Assembly (NCBI GenBank): GCA_029560585.1
Contig: JAKQKQ010000001.1
Location: forward strand, 1 to 38,246
DNA length: 38,246 nucleotides
Direction of reading: 5' to 3'
Source of the DNA: Verrucomicrobiota bacterium
GTDB taxonomy: Bacteria > Verrucomicrobiota > Verrucomicrobiia > JADLBR01
Shown: in pieces, positions 25,085 through 33,605 of the stretch
How the letters are laid out: each line of letters opens with the position of its first letter
How positions within the stretch are numbered: position 1 is the first letter of the stretch
Notes under the pieces: generated by a model
The model's input: the letters and a program-made list of their open reading frames with translations, nothing else
Database searches by the model: none
What the model was told of the DNA's origin: nothing
Translations under genes and position numbers: made by a program

Positions 25085-26376
25085 TTCTTGAGCCAGGCGA
25101 GCGCCGCATCCCTGTCGCGCAGCTCGCCGTTGAGCTGTAGCTCGTACGCCTCCCGCAAGATCGCCCCCACGCGAGGCCCCGGCGCGATCCCCCGCTCGAG
25201 CACGTCCAGCCCCCGCAGCAGCGGATCGGGCCGCAGCGACTCGCCCGATAGCTCGGTGCGGCGCGCCACCAGAAAGTCGTAGATCGACAGATCGCCGTGT
25301 GAGGCCAGGCAATCGATCCGGTGCAGTTCCAATTCGTCGTCAAAGGTCTCCCGCGCCAGCAACCGCTTGAGCCTCGCGACGCGCATCTCGGGCGCATCCT
25401 TGAACGTCATGTGGTTTGCCACGCAGGCGCAAATGGCGTCCGCCTTCGCATTCGAGAATCGCAGCCTCGCCAGCAGATCCCGGGCCATCCGCTCGCCGAC
25501 CACCTCGTGCCCGTTGAATCGGATTCGCCCGTCCCGGTCCACCGAGCGCGTCACCGGCTTGCCGATGTCGTGCAACAGCACGCTCCACGCCAGCACCTCG
25601 CCAGCCCCCCGCAAACGCCCCAGCATGATCCTCACGTGAGTGAAGACGTCGCCCTCGGGGTGGAACTGCGGCGGCTGGTCCACGCCCTTCTGCGCCGCGA
25701 CCTCCGGCAGCAGCTCGGCGAGCAAACCCGAGCTGTCCATCAGATCGAGGCCCCTCGCCGGATCCGGCCCCGTCAACCAACGGCTCAGCTCATCGCGGAT
25801 GCGCTCGGCGCTCACGACCCCGATCTGCCCCGCGCGCTCTCGCAGCGCCCGCCACGTCTCGGCCTCAATCTCGAACCCGAGATTCGCCGCAAACCGCACC
25901 GCGCGCAGCAGCCGCAGCCTGTCCTCCTCGAATCGCCTGCCCGGATCGCCAACGGCCCGCAGCAACCGCGCCTCCAGATCCGCGCGCCCGCCCACGTAGT
26001 CCCGGATCTCCCCGCTCACCGGGTCCCAGAACAGCGCGTTCACGGTGAAATCCCGGCGCCCCGCATCCTCCCTCGCATCCGTGAATGTCACCGATGACGG
26101 GTGCCTCCCATCCAGATAGGGCCCGTCGCACCGGAACGTCGCTACCTCGATCGGATGGCCGCCCTCCCTGACGATCACAACCCCGAAGCTCTTGCCCACC
26201 AGATCGCTGCGCCCGGGAAATAGCGCCGCCACCCGCTCCGGCAACGCGTCGGTCGCCACGTCATAGTCATGGGGCTCTACCGCCCGCAGGTGATCGCGCA
26301 CGCAGCCCCCGGCAAAAAACGCCTCGTGGCCCGCCGCCCGCAGCCGCCTCACAATCTTTTCCGCTGCCGCCCTCAC
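25069..26376 (-). CDS. CCA tRNA nucleotidyltransferase / poly(A) polymerase family protein with HD domain
   Basis: 435 residues from GTG at 26376, preceded by GTGAGG and directly before the family start RAAAEKIVRRLRAAGHEAFF; a GTG at 26400 is possible. Adds or repairs the 3'-CCA of tRNA (or, in some homologues, part of it). Motifs in order: GGCVRDHL, then the metal-binding EPHDYDVATDA, RRDFTVNALFWD, and RRFEEDRLRLLRAVRFAANL, all of class II nucleotidyltransferases. The middle contains an HD domain (LLHDIGKP), giving possible phosphodiesterase or phosphatase activity. Separated by 10 nt from the upstream flippase-like gene. Confidence 0.9.
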   Translation of the reverse strand: MRAAAEKIVRRLRAAGHEAFFAGGCVRDHLRAVEPHDYDVATDALPERVAALFPGRSDLVGKSFGVVIVREGGHPIEVATFRCDGPYLDGRHPSSVTFTDAREDAGRRDFTVNALFWDPVSGEIRDYVGGRADLEARLLRAVGDPGRRFEEDRLRLLRAVRFAANLGFEIEAETWRALRERAGQIGVVSAERIRDELSRWLTGPDPARGLDLMDSSGLLAELLPEVAAQKGVDQPPQFHPEGDVFTHVRIMLGRLRGAGEVLAWSVLLHDIGKPVTRSVDRDGRIRFNGHEVVGERMARDLLARLRFSNAKADAICACVANHMTFKDAPEMRVARLKRLLARETFDDELELHRIDCLASHGDLSIYDFLVARRTELSGESLRPDPLLRGLDVLERGIAPGPRVGAILREAYELQLNGELRDRDAALAWLKNQLRS

Positions 26377-26386
26377 GCCATGCGCC

Positions 26387-27394
26387 TCACTCCGTCCCAC
26401 TGTCCCGCATCTCCCGCGCCGGAATCCTGTAAACGATATAGACCAGTCCGCCAACCAGCGCCATCGCCGCCATCAGGCCCCACACGGTGAGCGAGGTCGC
26501 CACCGCCTCCCCATTCCCAAGGCCCGCGCTCCGGAAAAACAGGCCCAGCACCGCCTCGCGCACACCGAATCCAGATACCGTCACCGGGATCGAAGTGGCC
26601 GTGTTGACGATGGGCACCATCCCCGCAACGAAACCAAAACCCGCGTTCAGCCGCAGCGCCCTCACCACGCAATACCACATCACCACGAACAGCGCGTGGA
26701 TCGCCGCGGACATCGCCAGCGCCAACCCCGTCGTCCGCCAATCCCGAAAATATGCCCCGAGCGCGCGCCCCAGCCGCTCCCGCCGCTCGCGGAACGGCAA
26801 CCGATCCATCACCGTCAGCCAGCGCCGCCATGGCCCCGGCATCTCCAGAAACAGCGGCACCAGACCCCCACCCAGCAGCGCAAGAATCGTCCACACCAGG
26901 GCCCGGGTCTCGCGGTTTGCCGTGATCAGCGCCCAGTTCATCGGAATGACGAGCAGCGCCACCACGCACAACCCCAGCACCCCGAGCACCCGGTCGGCCA
27001 CGATGCTCAGGATCGCCTCCGCCTTGCGCCCCGGTTGGTGCCGCACCACATAAACCACCCGCGCCAGATCGCCGCCCACCACCCCGATCGAAAATACGAT
27101 GAAGAAATTGCCAATCATGCCAATCGCGCACGCCTCCCAAAAAGGCACCTCCAACCCCCGCGCCCTCAGCAGAAGCCACCAGCGCACCAACCCCAGCACC
27201 GTCGCCAACGCCATGATGCCCCCCGCAAGCACGATCCACGCCGCCCCCATCCCGGACCACTGCCGCACGATGTCAGCGAAATCCACATCGCCCCGCCCAA
27301 AGAGCCACCACAGCAAACCCGCGGAAACGCCCGCCTTCGCGATCCCCGATAGCCAGCCCCGCCATCGGCCCCCCTCGCCCTCAGCGCCCGCCAT
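26387..27394 (-). CDS. Flippase-like membrane protein (lysylphosphatidylglycerol synthase TM-region / UPF0104 family)
   Basis: 335 residues. The ATG at 27394 has a GGGGGAG ribosome site and overlaps the end of the upstream TIM-barrel gene by 14 nt. About eight membrane helices are visible, with the family signatures WWLLLRARGLEVPFWEA, FSIGVVGGDLARVVYV, RVLGVLGLCVVALL and IPVTVSGFGVREAVLGLFF. Members include the flippase domain of MprF and AglD-like proteins; they move lipids or lipid-linked substrates across the membrane. No synthase domain is attached, so the substrate is unknown. Confidence 0.85.
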   Translation of the reverse strand: MAGAEGEGGRWRGWLSGIAKAGVSAGLLWWLFGRGDVDFADIVRQWSGMGAAWIVLAGGIMALATVLGLVRWWLLLRARGLEVPFWEACAIGMIGNFFIVFSIGVVGGDLARVVYVVRHQPGRKAEAILSIVADRVLGVLGLCVVALLVIPMNWALITANRETRALVWTILALLGGGLVPLFLEMPGPWRRWLTVMDRLPFRERRERLGRALGAYFRDWRTTGLALAMSAAIHALFVVMWYCVVRALRLNAGFGFVAGMVPIVNTATSIPVTVSGFGVREAVLGLFFRSAGLGNGEAVATSLTVWGLMAAMALVGGLVYIVYRIPAREMRDSGTE

Positions 27395-28310
27395 CGCTCC
27401 CCCCCAGCATCGTCGCCAAACGCTCCCGGCTCGCCACCACGTTGGCCGCCTCAACCCATGGGTTCATCTCCAGCACCAGCGGAATGCCCTCGGGCAATAG
27501 CGGCAACAGCCGCTCCCACGCCACATCGCCCACCCCCACCGGCCGATGATCCTTCAGCGGCCCGGCGTCATGCACGTGCGCCCCGAGTATCCGGGCGCGC
27601 TCTGCGGCCAATGACTCCCAATGATCCCCAAATGTCATGCCCTCTTTGCGCTGCATGTGCCCAAAATCGTGCCAGTACCCAAGATCCCCAACCGGATACT
27701 TGTCCCACAGCGCCGCCCATTCCGTCTCCAGCGGCAACTCGAAAATCGAGGACCGGCACTCTGCGGCCAAACGCACCCCGCGCTCCCGAGCGTAGGGCAC
27801 GATCTCGCCCAGACACTCGTGCACCCGCTCCCACGCAATGCCCGCCCCCAACTCCCGCCTCCTCAGCGCCGTCAGCTTCAGCGCCACATGCCGCCTCCCG
27901 TACACCCCACCCCCCCTCATCACACCCACCAACTCCCTCTCCGTCGCCGAACCCCTCACCGAACCCAAGTGCAACACCACCACCCCAGCCCCCAACGCCT
28001 TCGCAAAATCGATCGTCTCCCGCGTCATCCGCACCGCCCGACGCCGCTCCATCGAACTCCGCGAACTGAACTCCAGGCAGTCCGGATCCGATCGCAATAC
28101 CTCGATCGGCAACGGACAGAAATTGTGGAGGCTCGTCACACGCAATGTCCCGCGCTCCAGATACTTCACCACCCCTTCCACCAGGCTCTGCCGTATCCCG
28201 TGCCCCAGCTCCACCGCGGTAAAACCCATCCCCTCCAATTCCCCCAGCATCGCCCCACCATCGCGATGGCGATCCGAATTCCAACATGTGGAACAAGCTA
28301 TCAACACCAC
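27381..28310 (-). CDS. Sugar phosphate isomerase/epimerase-like TIM-barrel protein
   Basis: 309 residues from the GTG at 28310; a second GTG follows immediately and a TTG at 28346 is open but lies within the terminator T-run. Elements of the xylose isomerase-like barrel: GFTAVELGHGI, VTSLHNFCPLP, AKALGAGVVVLHLGSV, RLAAECRSSIFELP, LGYWHDFGHMQ, LGAHVHDAG and PLVLEMNPWV, containing the Glu, Asp/His, His and Glu expected to bind metal. No signal peptide. It overlaps the flippase-like gene; the role may be in lipid-linked or envelope sugar metabolism, which is inference only. It is not closely similar to the barrel protein at 11802. Confidence 0.82.
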   Translation of the reverse strand: MVLIACSTCWNSDRHRDGGAMLGELEGMGFTAVELGHGIRQSLVEGVVKYLERGTLRVTSLHNFCPLPIEVLRSDPDCLEFSSRSSMERRRAVRMTRETIDFAKALGAGVVVLHLGSVRGSATERELVGVMRGGGVYGRRHVALKLTALRRRELGAGIAWERVHECLGEIVPYARERGVRLAAECRSSIFELPLETEWAALWDKYPVGDLGYWHDFGHMQRKEGMTFGDHWESLAAERARILGAHVHDAGPLKDHRPVGVGDVAWERLLPLLPEGIPLVLEMNPWVEAANVVASRERLATMLGGSDGGR

Positions 28311-28343
28311 CCACTCTCTAGCCGCTCCCCCACTGCCACCCCA

Positions 28344-28375
28344 CAAAAAAAAGCCGGGCCGTCTCCGGCCCGGCT
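28344..28375 (-). terminator. Intrinsic terminator of rpsU
   Basis: On the minus strand AGCCGGGCC-GGAGAC-GGCCCGGCT forms a perfect 9-bp stem directly followed by a run of eight T. It sits about 20 bp after the S21 stop and just before the start of the TIM-barrel gene, so it should limit read-through from rpsU into that gene. Confidence 0.92.
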
Positions 28376-28395
28376 CTTGCCCATTGGCAAAAACT

Positions 28396-28584
28396 TTACA
28401 GCGAAAAACTACCCCAGTAATTCAACCGGGGCGTCTTCATCTTGCGGCGACGCCGCTCGCTCGGCTTCTCATACGCCCGACGCGCGCGCACCTCTCGCAG
28501 CGTGCCCTCGCGGTCCAGCTTCTTCTTCAACCGACGAAGCGCCTTCTCGACTGATTCTCCCTTCCGAAGTCTCACTTCCGTCAT
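28396..28584 (-). CDS. rpsU: 30S ribosomal protein S21
   Basis: 62 residues, the usual length. Begins MTEVRLRKGESVEKALRRLK and continues with a strongly basic tail including ARRAYEKPSERRRRKMK, the hallmark of S21, which binds near the 3' end of 16S rRNA and aids initiation. GGTGAGG lies upstream of the ATG. It has its own candidate promoter and a strong terminator, so it is likely a single-gene unit. Confidence 0.95.
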   Translation of the reverse strand: MTEVRLRKGESVEKALRRLKKKLDREGTLREVRARRAYEKPSERRRRKMKTPRLNYWGSFSL

Positions 28585-28630
28585 TATCCCTCACCTCACT
28601 TCCAAAAACTTGTCTCCTTCGACTCCTGCC

Positions 28631-28660
28631 ATATTCGACCCAAAACCTGCCCCCTGTCAA
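28631..28660 (-). promoter_or_regulatory. Candidate sigma70-type promoter of rpsU
   Basis: On the minus strand a perfect TTGACA (28660-28655) is followed after 18 nt by GAATAT (28636-28631). The region is AT-richer than its surroundings and lies about 47 nt upstream of the rpsU start. The -10 box is a weak match, so this is tentative. Confidence 0.4.
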
Positions 28661-28997
28661 AAACAAAGCCCAAATTTTTCCCCAAGTTATTCACAAAATA
28701 GTGATAATACGCTTCTTTCAACGTGTTGCTATTCTCACGCGGCTTGTCCGACCGCATCTGGAGGGCAATGATGAGCGGGAGAAAGCGGAGGTTTCGGAGC
28801 GCTCCGAAAGCGGCCGTCGAACTGCCGCAAAGAATTCCAGCGCGCCCAACGCCCGATCTATCGCCATCCTCACCCAGCGATGCGCCGCGGGAATCGGAAT
28901 CGGGCCACGCGCGCCATCAGGGGAAATCGATGACATCTTCTCACGGCTGCGCCCTTGCTCGACACCCCCGGCGCATGGAGGTATTCTTCGAATCCAT
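28661..28997. other. Leader region upstream of proB, no convincing gene
   Basis: The 413 bp between the divergent rpsU and proB starts contain an AT-rich part near rpsU and a GC-rich part near proB. Short open frames exist on both strands, but their composition does not look coding. A perfect palindrome lies at 28792-28809. Confidence 0.5.
28792..28809. promoter_or_regulatory. Perfect 18-bp palindrome upstream of proB
   Basis: TTTCGGAGCGCTCCGAAA is a gapless palindrome 188 bp before the proB ATG. It could be an operator for a dimeric regulator of proBA; a role is not proven. Confidence 0.4.
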
Positions 28998-29789
28998 ATG
29001 GCGACACGTTGGGTTGTGAAATGCGGGACCGGGATACTGACCCGTCCAAACGGGCAGTTGGACTCCGCCCAAATAACGCGCCTGAGCTCACAGATTGCCA
29101 CCCTGGTTCGTCGCGGCCATCAGATCGTGCTGGTGACGTCCGGCGCTGTCGGCGCGGGCATGCGGACGATGGCCCTGGGCCGACGACCCTCGCGGGTCAG
29201 CGAACTCCAGGCCTGTGCGACGGTCGGCCAACCGCAGTTGATGCTGGAGTACTATCGGCGATTCAAGCGCCATGGCCTCCAGCCCGCCCAGTTTCTTTTG
29301 ACCTACTGGGACATCGACAGCCGCACCTGCTACAGGAACGCCCAGGCCACCATCGAGCACCTCCTCTCCTTGCGCTCGTACATCCCCGTGATCAATGAGA
29401 ACGACGCCATCGCCGGTGACGAGCTGCGCGTCGGGGACAACGACCGCCTTTCCGCGCACGTCGCGGTCATGGTCCGGGCCTCCAGACTCATCATCCTCTC
29501 GAACGTCGATGGTCTCCTCGACATGTCGGACGGGGGCCGCGTCATCCCCGTGGTCCGCCGTATCGATGATCGCCTCCGCGCCCTCGCATCGGGCACCCAG
29601 AGCCAGTTGTCTGTCGGGGGGATGGCCACGAAATTGCTCGCCGCCGAGATCGCCGCCGAGGCCGGCATAGAAACGTGGGTGGCCAACGGCCGACGGCCCA
29701 GGATCCTGCTCGACCTCGCGCGGGGCAAAGGGCCCGGCACCCGATTCACCCTGCGTAAACCCAGAAGGAAAACCACCCATGTCCGATGA
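28998..29789 (+). CDS. proB: Glutamate 5-kinase (short form without PUA domain)
   Basis: 263 residues. Phosphorylates L-glutamate to glutamyl 5-phosphate, the first step of proline synthesis, in the cytoplasm. The frame is open far upstream, but homology begins at the ATG 28998 (MATRWVVKCGTGIL). Motifs: VVKCGTGIL (6-14), VTSGAVGAG (46-54), INENDAI (132-138), GDNDRLSA (146-153), NVDGLLD (169-175), and GGMATKL (207-213). The protein ends shortly after the amino acid kinase domain, so the C-terminal PUA domain of E. coli ProB is absent. A GGAGG lies 17 nt upstream, rather far. The 3' end overlaps proA by 11 nt. Confidence 0.93.
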   Translation: MATRWVVKCGTGILTRPNGQLDSAQITRLSSQIATLVRRGHQIVLVTSGAVGAGMRTMALGRRPSRVSELQACATVGQPQLMLEYYRRFKRHGLQPAQFLLTYWDIDSRTCYRNAQATIEHLLSLRSYIPVINENDAIAGDELRVGDNDRLSAHVAVMVRASRLIILSNVDGLLDMSDGGRVIPVVRRIDDRLRALASGTQSQLSVGGMATKLLAAEIAAEAGIETWVANGRRPRILLDLARGKGPGTRFTLRKPRRKTTHVR

Positions 29790-31041
29790 CGTCCAACGCA
29801 CCGTGCTGGACTGCGGTCGCCGGGCCCGCGCCGCCGCCCGCGCCCTCGTCCGCGCCACCACGACCGAGAAGAACCGCGCGCTCGATGCCATCGCCGCCGC
29901 GCTGGAAAGTTCCCGTCCGGGGATCCACTCGGCAAATCACGAGGACGTCCTCCGGTCCAAGCAATCCGGCCTGGCGCCCGCGATGGTCGATCGCCTGACG
30001 CTCACCGAAAAACGTTTCGAGGCCATGGTCCAGGGCGTCCGCGATGTCGCGGCACTCAGCGATCCCGTCGGCGAGATCATCCGTGAATGGACGCGCCCCA
30101 ACGGCCTGCGCATCATCAAGCGCCGATTCCCCATCGGGGTCGTTGGCATCATCTTCGAGTCTCGCCCCAACGTCACCTGCGATGCCGCCGTGCTCTGCCT
30201 CAAGACCGGCAACGCCACGCTCCTGCGCGGCGGCAAAGAGGCCTTTCTCTCGAACCGGGCCATCGTCACCGCCATGGCCGCCGGACTCACCTCGGCCGGT
30301 CTCCCCGCCGACTCGATCCAGCTGATCCCCACCACCGATCGCGAGGCCGTCCGCCACATGTGCGAGATGGATCAATTCCTCGACGTCATCGTCCCCAGGG
30401 GTGGCCCCGAGCTGATCCAGGCCGTCGTCCGCAACGCCCGGATGCCCGTCATCAAGCACTACAAGGGCGTCTGCCACGTCTACATCGACCGCGCGGCCGA
30501 CCTGGCCATGGCGGAGCGCATCGCGATCAACGCAAAATGCCAGCGCCCCGCCGTCTGCAATGCCATGGAGACGCTCCTGGTCGATGCCGCCATCGCCCCC
30601 GACTTCCTCCCGCTCATTTCCGCGCGCCTCGCGGAAAAGGGCGTCGAACTCCGCGGCTGCGCGCGATCCCGCGAACTCGTCGCCTCGATGAAGCCCGCCA
30701 CCGAGAACGACTGGTTCGAGGAGTATAATGACCTGATCCTCAGCGTCCGCATCGTCGATGGCATCGCCGCCGCGATCGACCACATCGAGCAGTACGGTTC
30801 GCGCCACTCCGACGCCATCGTCACCCGCGACCAGTCGGCCGCACGCCGCTTTCTCGAAGAGGTCGATTCCGCCACCGTCTACTGGAACGCCAGCACCCGC
30901 TTCACCGACGGGGGCGAGTTCGGCATGGGCGCCGAAATCGGCATCAGCACCGACAAGCTCCACGCCCGCGGCCCCATGGCACTCGAAGAGCTGACCACCT
31001 ACAAATACCAGATCATCGGCTCCGGCCAGATCCGCGAGTAG
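29779..31041 (+). CDS. proA: Gamma-glutamyl phosphate reductase
   Basis: 420 residues, full length. Reduces glutamyl 5-phosphate to glutamate semialdehyde with NADPH, following ProB. Evidence: IFESRPNVTCDAAVLCLKTG (125-144), LIPTTDRE, VIVPRGGPELI, and the catalytic-cysteine region NAKCQRPAVCNAMET with Cys260, then GGEFGMGAEIGIST near the C-terminus. AGAAGGA precedes the ATG, and the start lies within the last codons of proB, so the two are translationally coupled. Confidence 0.97.
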   Translation: MSDDVQRTVLDCGRRARAAARALVRATTTEKNRALDAIAAALESSRPGIHSANHEDVLRSKQSGLAPAMVDRLTLTEKRFEAMVQGVRDVAALSDPVGEIIREWTRPNGLRIIKRRFPIGVVGIIFESRPNVTCDAAVLCLKTGNATLLRGGKEAFLSNRAIVTAMAAGLTSAGLPADSIQLIPTTDREAVRHMCEMDQFLDVIVPRGGPELIQAVVRNARMPVIKHYKGVCHVYIDRAADLAMAERIAINAKCQRPAVCNAMETLLVDAAIAPDFLPLISARLAEKGVELRGCARSRELVASMKPATENDWFEEYNDLILSVRIVDGIAAAIDHIEQYGSRHSDAIVTRDQSAARRFLEEVDSATVYWNASTRFTDGGEFGMGAEIGISTDKLHARGPMALEELTTYKYQIIGSGQIRE

Positions 31042-31044
31042 CCC

Positions 31045-33390
31045 CTAGCCCGGCTGATGGGCGTTCGTGGTTGAATGTTGGTTGTTCGGCGTTGAAACCG
31101 GTTGCCGGACATCGCACCTGATCCTCTGAATAGAAATCCCCTCCCGCCGACATCGCACCAGCACCGCGCCCGTCTCGGAGAGATCCCATAGCGCCGCGCC
31201 CCTGTCCTCGATGCGTCGCCGCTGCCCGTCATCCGTCCGTTCGCTCGCCCGCCAGCCGGCATTGAATACCACGTGCCCCGGTCTCACGGCGTCGAGAAAC
31301 TCGGCCGTCAGACTGCCCTCCCGCGAGTGCCTGCCTAACAAGATCACATCGGCGCGAAGGTCTTCCCCAAGGTCCAGCAGCTCGCGCTCGACCGATGCCC
31401 CGGCGTCTCCCATGAAAAGCAGCGCGCCCCCATCCCACTCCAACCGGGCCACGATCCCACGATCATCGGCCAGTGATCCGCTGGCCGCGCGGTCGGGATG
31501 CAGGAGCCTCCAGCGAATGCGACCCGCGGAAATGGAATCCCCTCTCCTGACCACCTGGGCCCGCGTCCCATGCCTCTGCAGCGCATCCGCCAGGGCACCT
31601 CGGCGGATCTCTGACCCCGGCACCATCAGCCGCCCCACGGACCATGACGCCAAGATCGTTTCGGCCCCGCCCACGTGCGCCGCGTCGCCATGACTTAACC
31701 ACAGCCTCTCGATTCCGTTGATCCCATAGTACCTGAGCGCTGGCGCCACGATCCCGCGTCCCTGCCAGCCCTCGCCACAATCGAACATCTCGCATCGCCC
31801 GCCGCTCCGCACGATCACCGCCTGCCCTTCACCCACCGCCAGAGCGACCACCGTCGCCTCGGGGCCCCACGCGGGCGCGCCCACGTTGAAAGACGCCAGG
31901 GGCAGCGCCCCGGCAAATTCCACCAGGCCCACGATCATCGAGGCCACGAGCCAGTTCACCTTGTTGCAGGCCACCGCCAACAGCGGATGCACCGCCCCCG
32001 CCGCCAGCGACAGCCCCCCCGCGACGACAACGACCGATGCGAGCGGCACAACCACCACGTTCACCGCCACACTCACCGGTGAGAACATGTGAAAATACCA
32101 CGCCGTCAGGGGCGCGGAGCCAAGGTACGCCGCCAAGGACGCGGCAACCGTTCCTATCACCGCCCTCCTGACCTTCTCCCAGCCCCTGAGTCCGACGGAC
32201 CAGAGGCGCCGTGGGAGAAACGGGTCGGGCGCACCCAGCGGCAACAACTTCCCGTAGATCGGCGGCGTCAGCAGCACCAGGGCCAAGACCACCGAAAACG
32301 ACAGCTGAAATCCCACGTCCCACATCTGCGCCGGTTCCGCCAGCAGCATCACGAACGCCGCCCCGGCCAGCAACTGCCCGGCCGACACTGGCCGATCCAT
32401 CACCCATGCCAACAACACCAGCGCCGCCATCCCGAAGGCCCGGACGGCCGAGGCCTGCGCCCCAGTCGCCAGCGTGTACAGGCCCAACATCGGGGCCACC
32501 GACCAGCCCCAGCGCCACCGATTCAATCCAAGAAACCCGAGCCCCACGATGCCCGCCATCGCGATCACCCCCACGTTCTGGCCGCTCACGGCAAAAAGGT
32601 GCGTCGTGCCCGTCCGCCGAAAAGCCTCCACGAGGCGACCGTCAAACCCCGCCCGATCCCCGTATATCATTCCCGCGATCACCGCGGTTATCCTGCGATC
32701 ATCCGCGATCCCCAGCGCCAGCGTCTCCCTCATGTGTGCCCGCAACTTCGCGGCCGCCCTTTCCAGCCATCCCACCGCGCCCGCATCGACCGCAGCCACC
32801 CCGTCCATCCCCACCCGGCACTCCAGCATCACGTCCTTGCGCGCCCAGTACGCGCGCGCATCGAACTCCCCGGGGTTCATCGCCGTCCCCGGTCGCCTCA
32901 GCGCCCCGCGCACAAGGACCCGTCGACCCAGATCCACGCCCGCCGCAGCACCACCACGCACCAGAACCCGCACCCGCCCCGAGGACGATTCCCAATCGCC
33001 CCCGTCGCGTCGGATCCATTGCACATCCAACATGAACCCCAGCCGCGCCAGATCATCGCCCGCGCCGCGCAGTTCTGGCATGGTCGCCACTCGCCCCAGC
33101 AGTTGTGTCGCCCCCGCCCCCTCCAAGCCGAGACGGTGCACAGCGCGCGGATCGATATCCGTCCTCCGAACCCCCGCCAATGCCACGCCCGCCACCATGA
33201 CGCCCGCGAGCGCCACCACCTGCCCCGCCATCGCCGACCGCCGCGCCACGGCCAACCATCCCGCGCACGTCATGCAGTAGGCCAAAACCCAGACGGGCCA
33301 CCATCCCCACGGCAAAAGGCTCCCCAGGCCAACACCCGCGACAAGCGCGAGCGTCACCGGCACCAGCGGCCTGCGGCTCTGAAATCCCAT
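31045..33390 (-). CDS. ComEC/Rec2 family DNA-uptake channel protein with degenerate metallo-beta-lactamase domain
   Basis: 781 residues. Domains: N-terminal hydrophobic pair and OB-like domain DUF4131 (about 1-200), the polytopic Competence domain (about 215-490; GTTHLFAVSGQNVGVIA, and MWDVGFQLSFSVVLAL), then a metallo-beta-lactamase-like domain (about 520-765; LSHGDAAHVGG, LLFMGDAGASVERELL). Family role: channel for single-stranded DNA across the inner membrane in transformation. The lactamase metal site looks altered: HGDAAH in place of the usual HPDADH, and RHSREGS where HHGS is usual. The last about 16 residues are encoded by a simple repeat. Stop lies 3 nt from the proA stop in convergent orientation. 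Confidence 0.9.
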   Translation of the reverse strand: MGFQSRRPLVPVTLALVAGVGLGSLLPWGWWPVWVLAYCMTCAGWLAVARRSAMAGQVVALAGVMVAGVALAGVRRTDIDPRAVHRLGLEGAGATQLLGRVATMPELRGAGDDLARLGFMLDVQWIRRDGGDWESSSGRVRVLVRGGAAAGVDLGRRVLVRGALRRPGTAMNPGEFDARAYWARKDVMLECRVGMDGVAAVDAGAVGWLERAAAKLRAHMRETLALGIADDRRITAVIAGMIYGDRAGFDGRLVEAFRRTGTTHLFAVSGQNVGVIAMAGIVGLGFLGLNRWRWGWSVAPMLGLYTLATGAQASAVRAFGMAALVLLAWVMDRPVSAGQLLAGAAFVMLLAEPAQMWDVGFQLSFSVVLALVLLTPPIYGKLLPLGAPDPFLPRRLWSVGLRGWEKVRRAVIGTVAASLAAYLGSAPLTAWYFHMFSPVSVAVNVVVVPLASVVVVAGGLSLAAGAVHPLLAVACNKVNWLVASMIVGLVEFAGALPLASFNVGAPAWGPEATVVALAVGEGQAVIVRSGGRCEMFDCGEGWQGRGIVAPALRYYGINGIERLWLSHGDAAHVGGAETILASWSVGRLMVPGSEIRRGALADALQRHGTRAQVVRRGDSISAGRIRWRLLHPDRAASGSLADDRGIVARLEWDGGALLFMGDAGASVERELLDLGEDLRADVILLGRHSREGSLTAEFLDAVRPGHVVFNAGWRASERTDDGQRRRIEDRGAALWDLSETGAVLVRCRREGISIQRIRCDVRQPVSTPNNQHSTTNAHQPG
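31056..31097 (+). repeat. Degenerate TTG-rich repeat, copy 2, coding for the ComEC tail
   Basis: Starts with GATGGGCGTTCG and continues as imperfect GTTGAATGTTGG-like units. On the minus strand it encodes the last residues of ComEC (STPNNQHSTTNAHQPG), which look unlike the rest of that protein. A related stretch is at 19003-19046. Confidence 0.4.
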
Positions 33391-33605
33391 CCCCTGTCCC
33401 TCTGCTGCGCGACACAGATGCTATCCCCCCCGACACGCCATGTCAGCCCCGTTTCGCGCCCGATCCTCCTTCGAAATTCCCAATCCGGTAACGTTTGCGC
33501 CGGGCACCCTCGGTGCCCAGGGCCTTTGGTTCGCTCGACCGAAGCCGCCGTGTCCCGGTTGTGACTTCCCCACGCCCCCCATCTCTGCTACCCAATTCGC
33601 CTGAG

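Noticed and set aside
28687-28695. TTATTCACA, a perfect DnaA-box match, in the AT-rich gap near rpsU
   Set aside because: Only one box is present, with no cluster, no dnaA/dnaN neighbour and no AT-rich unwinding element; a single match is expected by chance.
27621-28997. Very long N-terminal extension of the proB frame
   Set aside because: It runs antisense through the TIM-barrel gene and rpsU and has no ProB-like sequence; the conserved kinase begins at 28998.
28718-29101. Minus-strand and plus-strand small frames upstream of proB
   Set aside because: No homology recognised, no ribosome site, and residue composition typical of GC-rich non-coding DNA.
31045-33390. Frameshift or pseudogene in comEC suggested by the odd C-terminus
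   Set aside because: The frame is continuous and the lactamase fold extends almost to the end; only the last about 16 residues are atypical, explained by a repeat.
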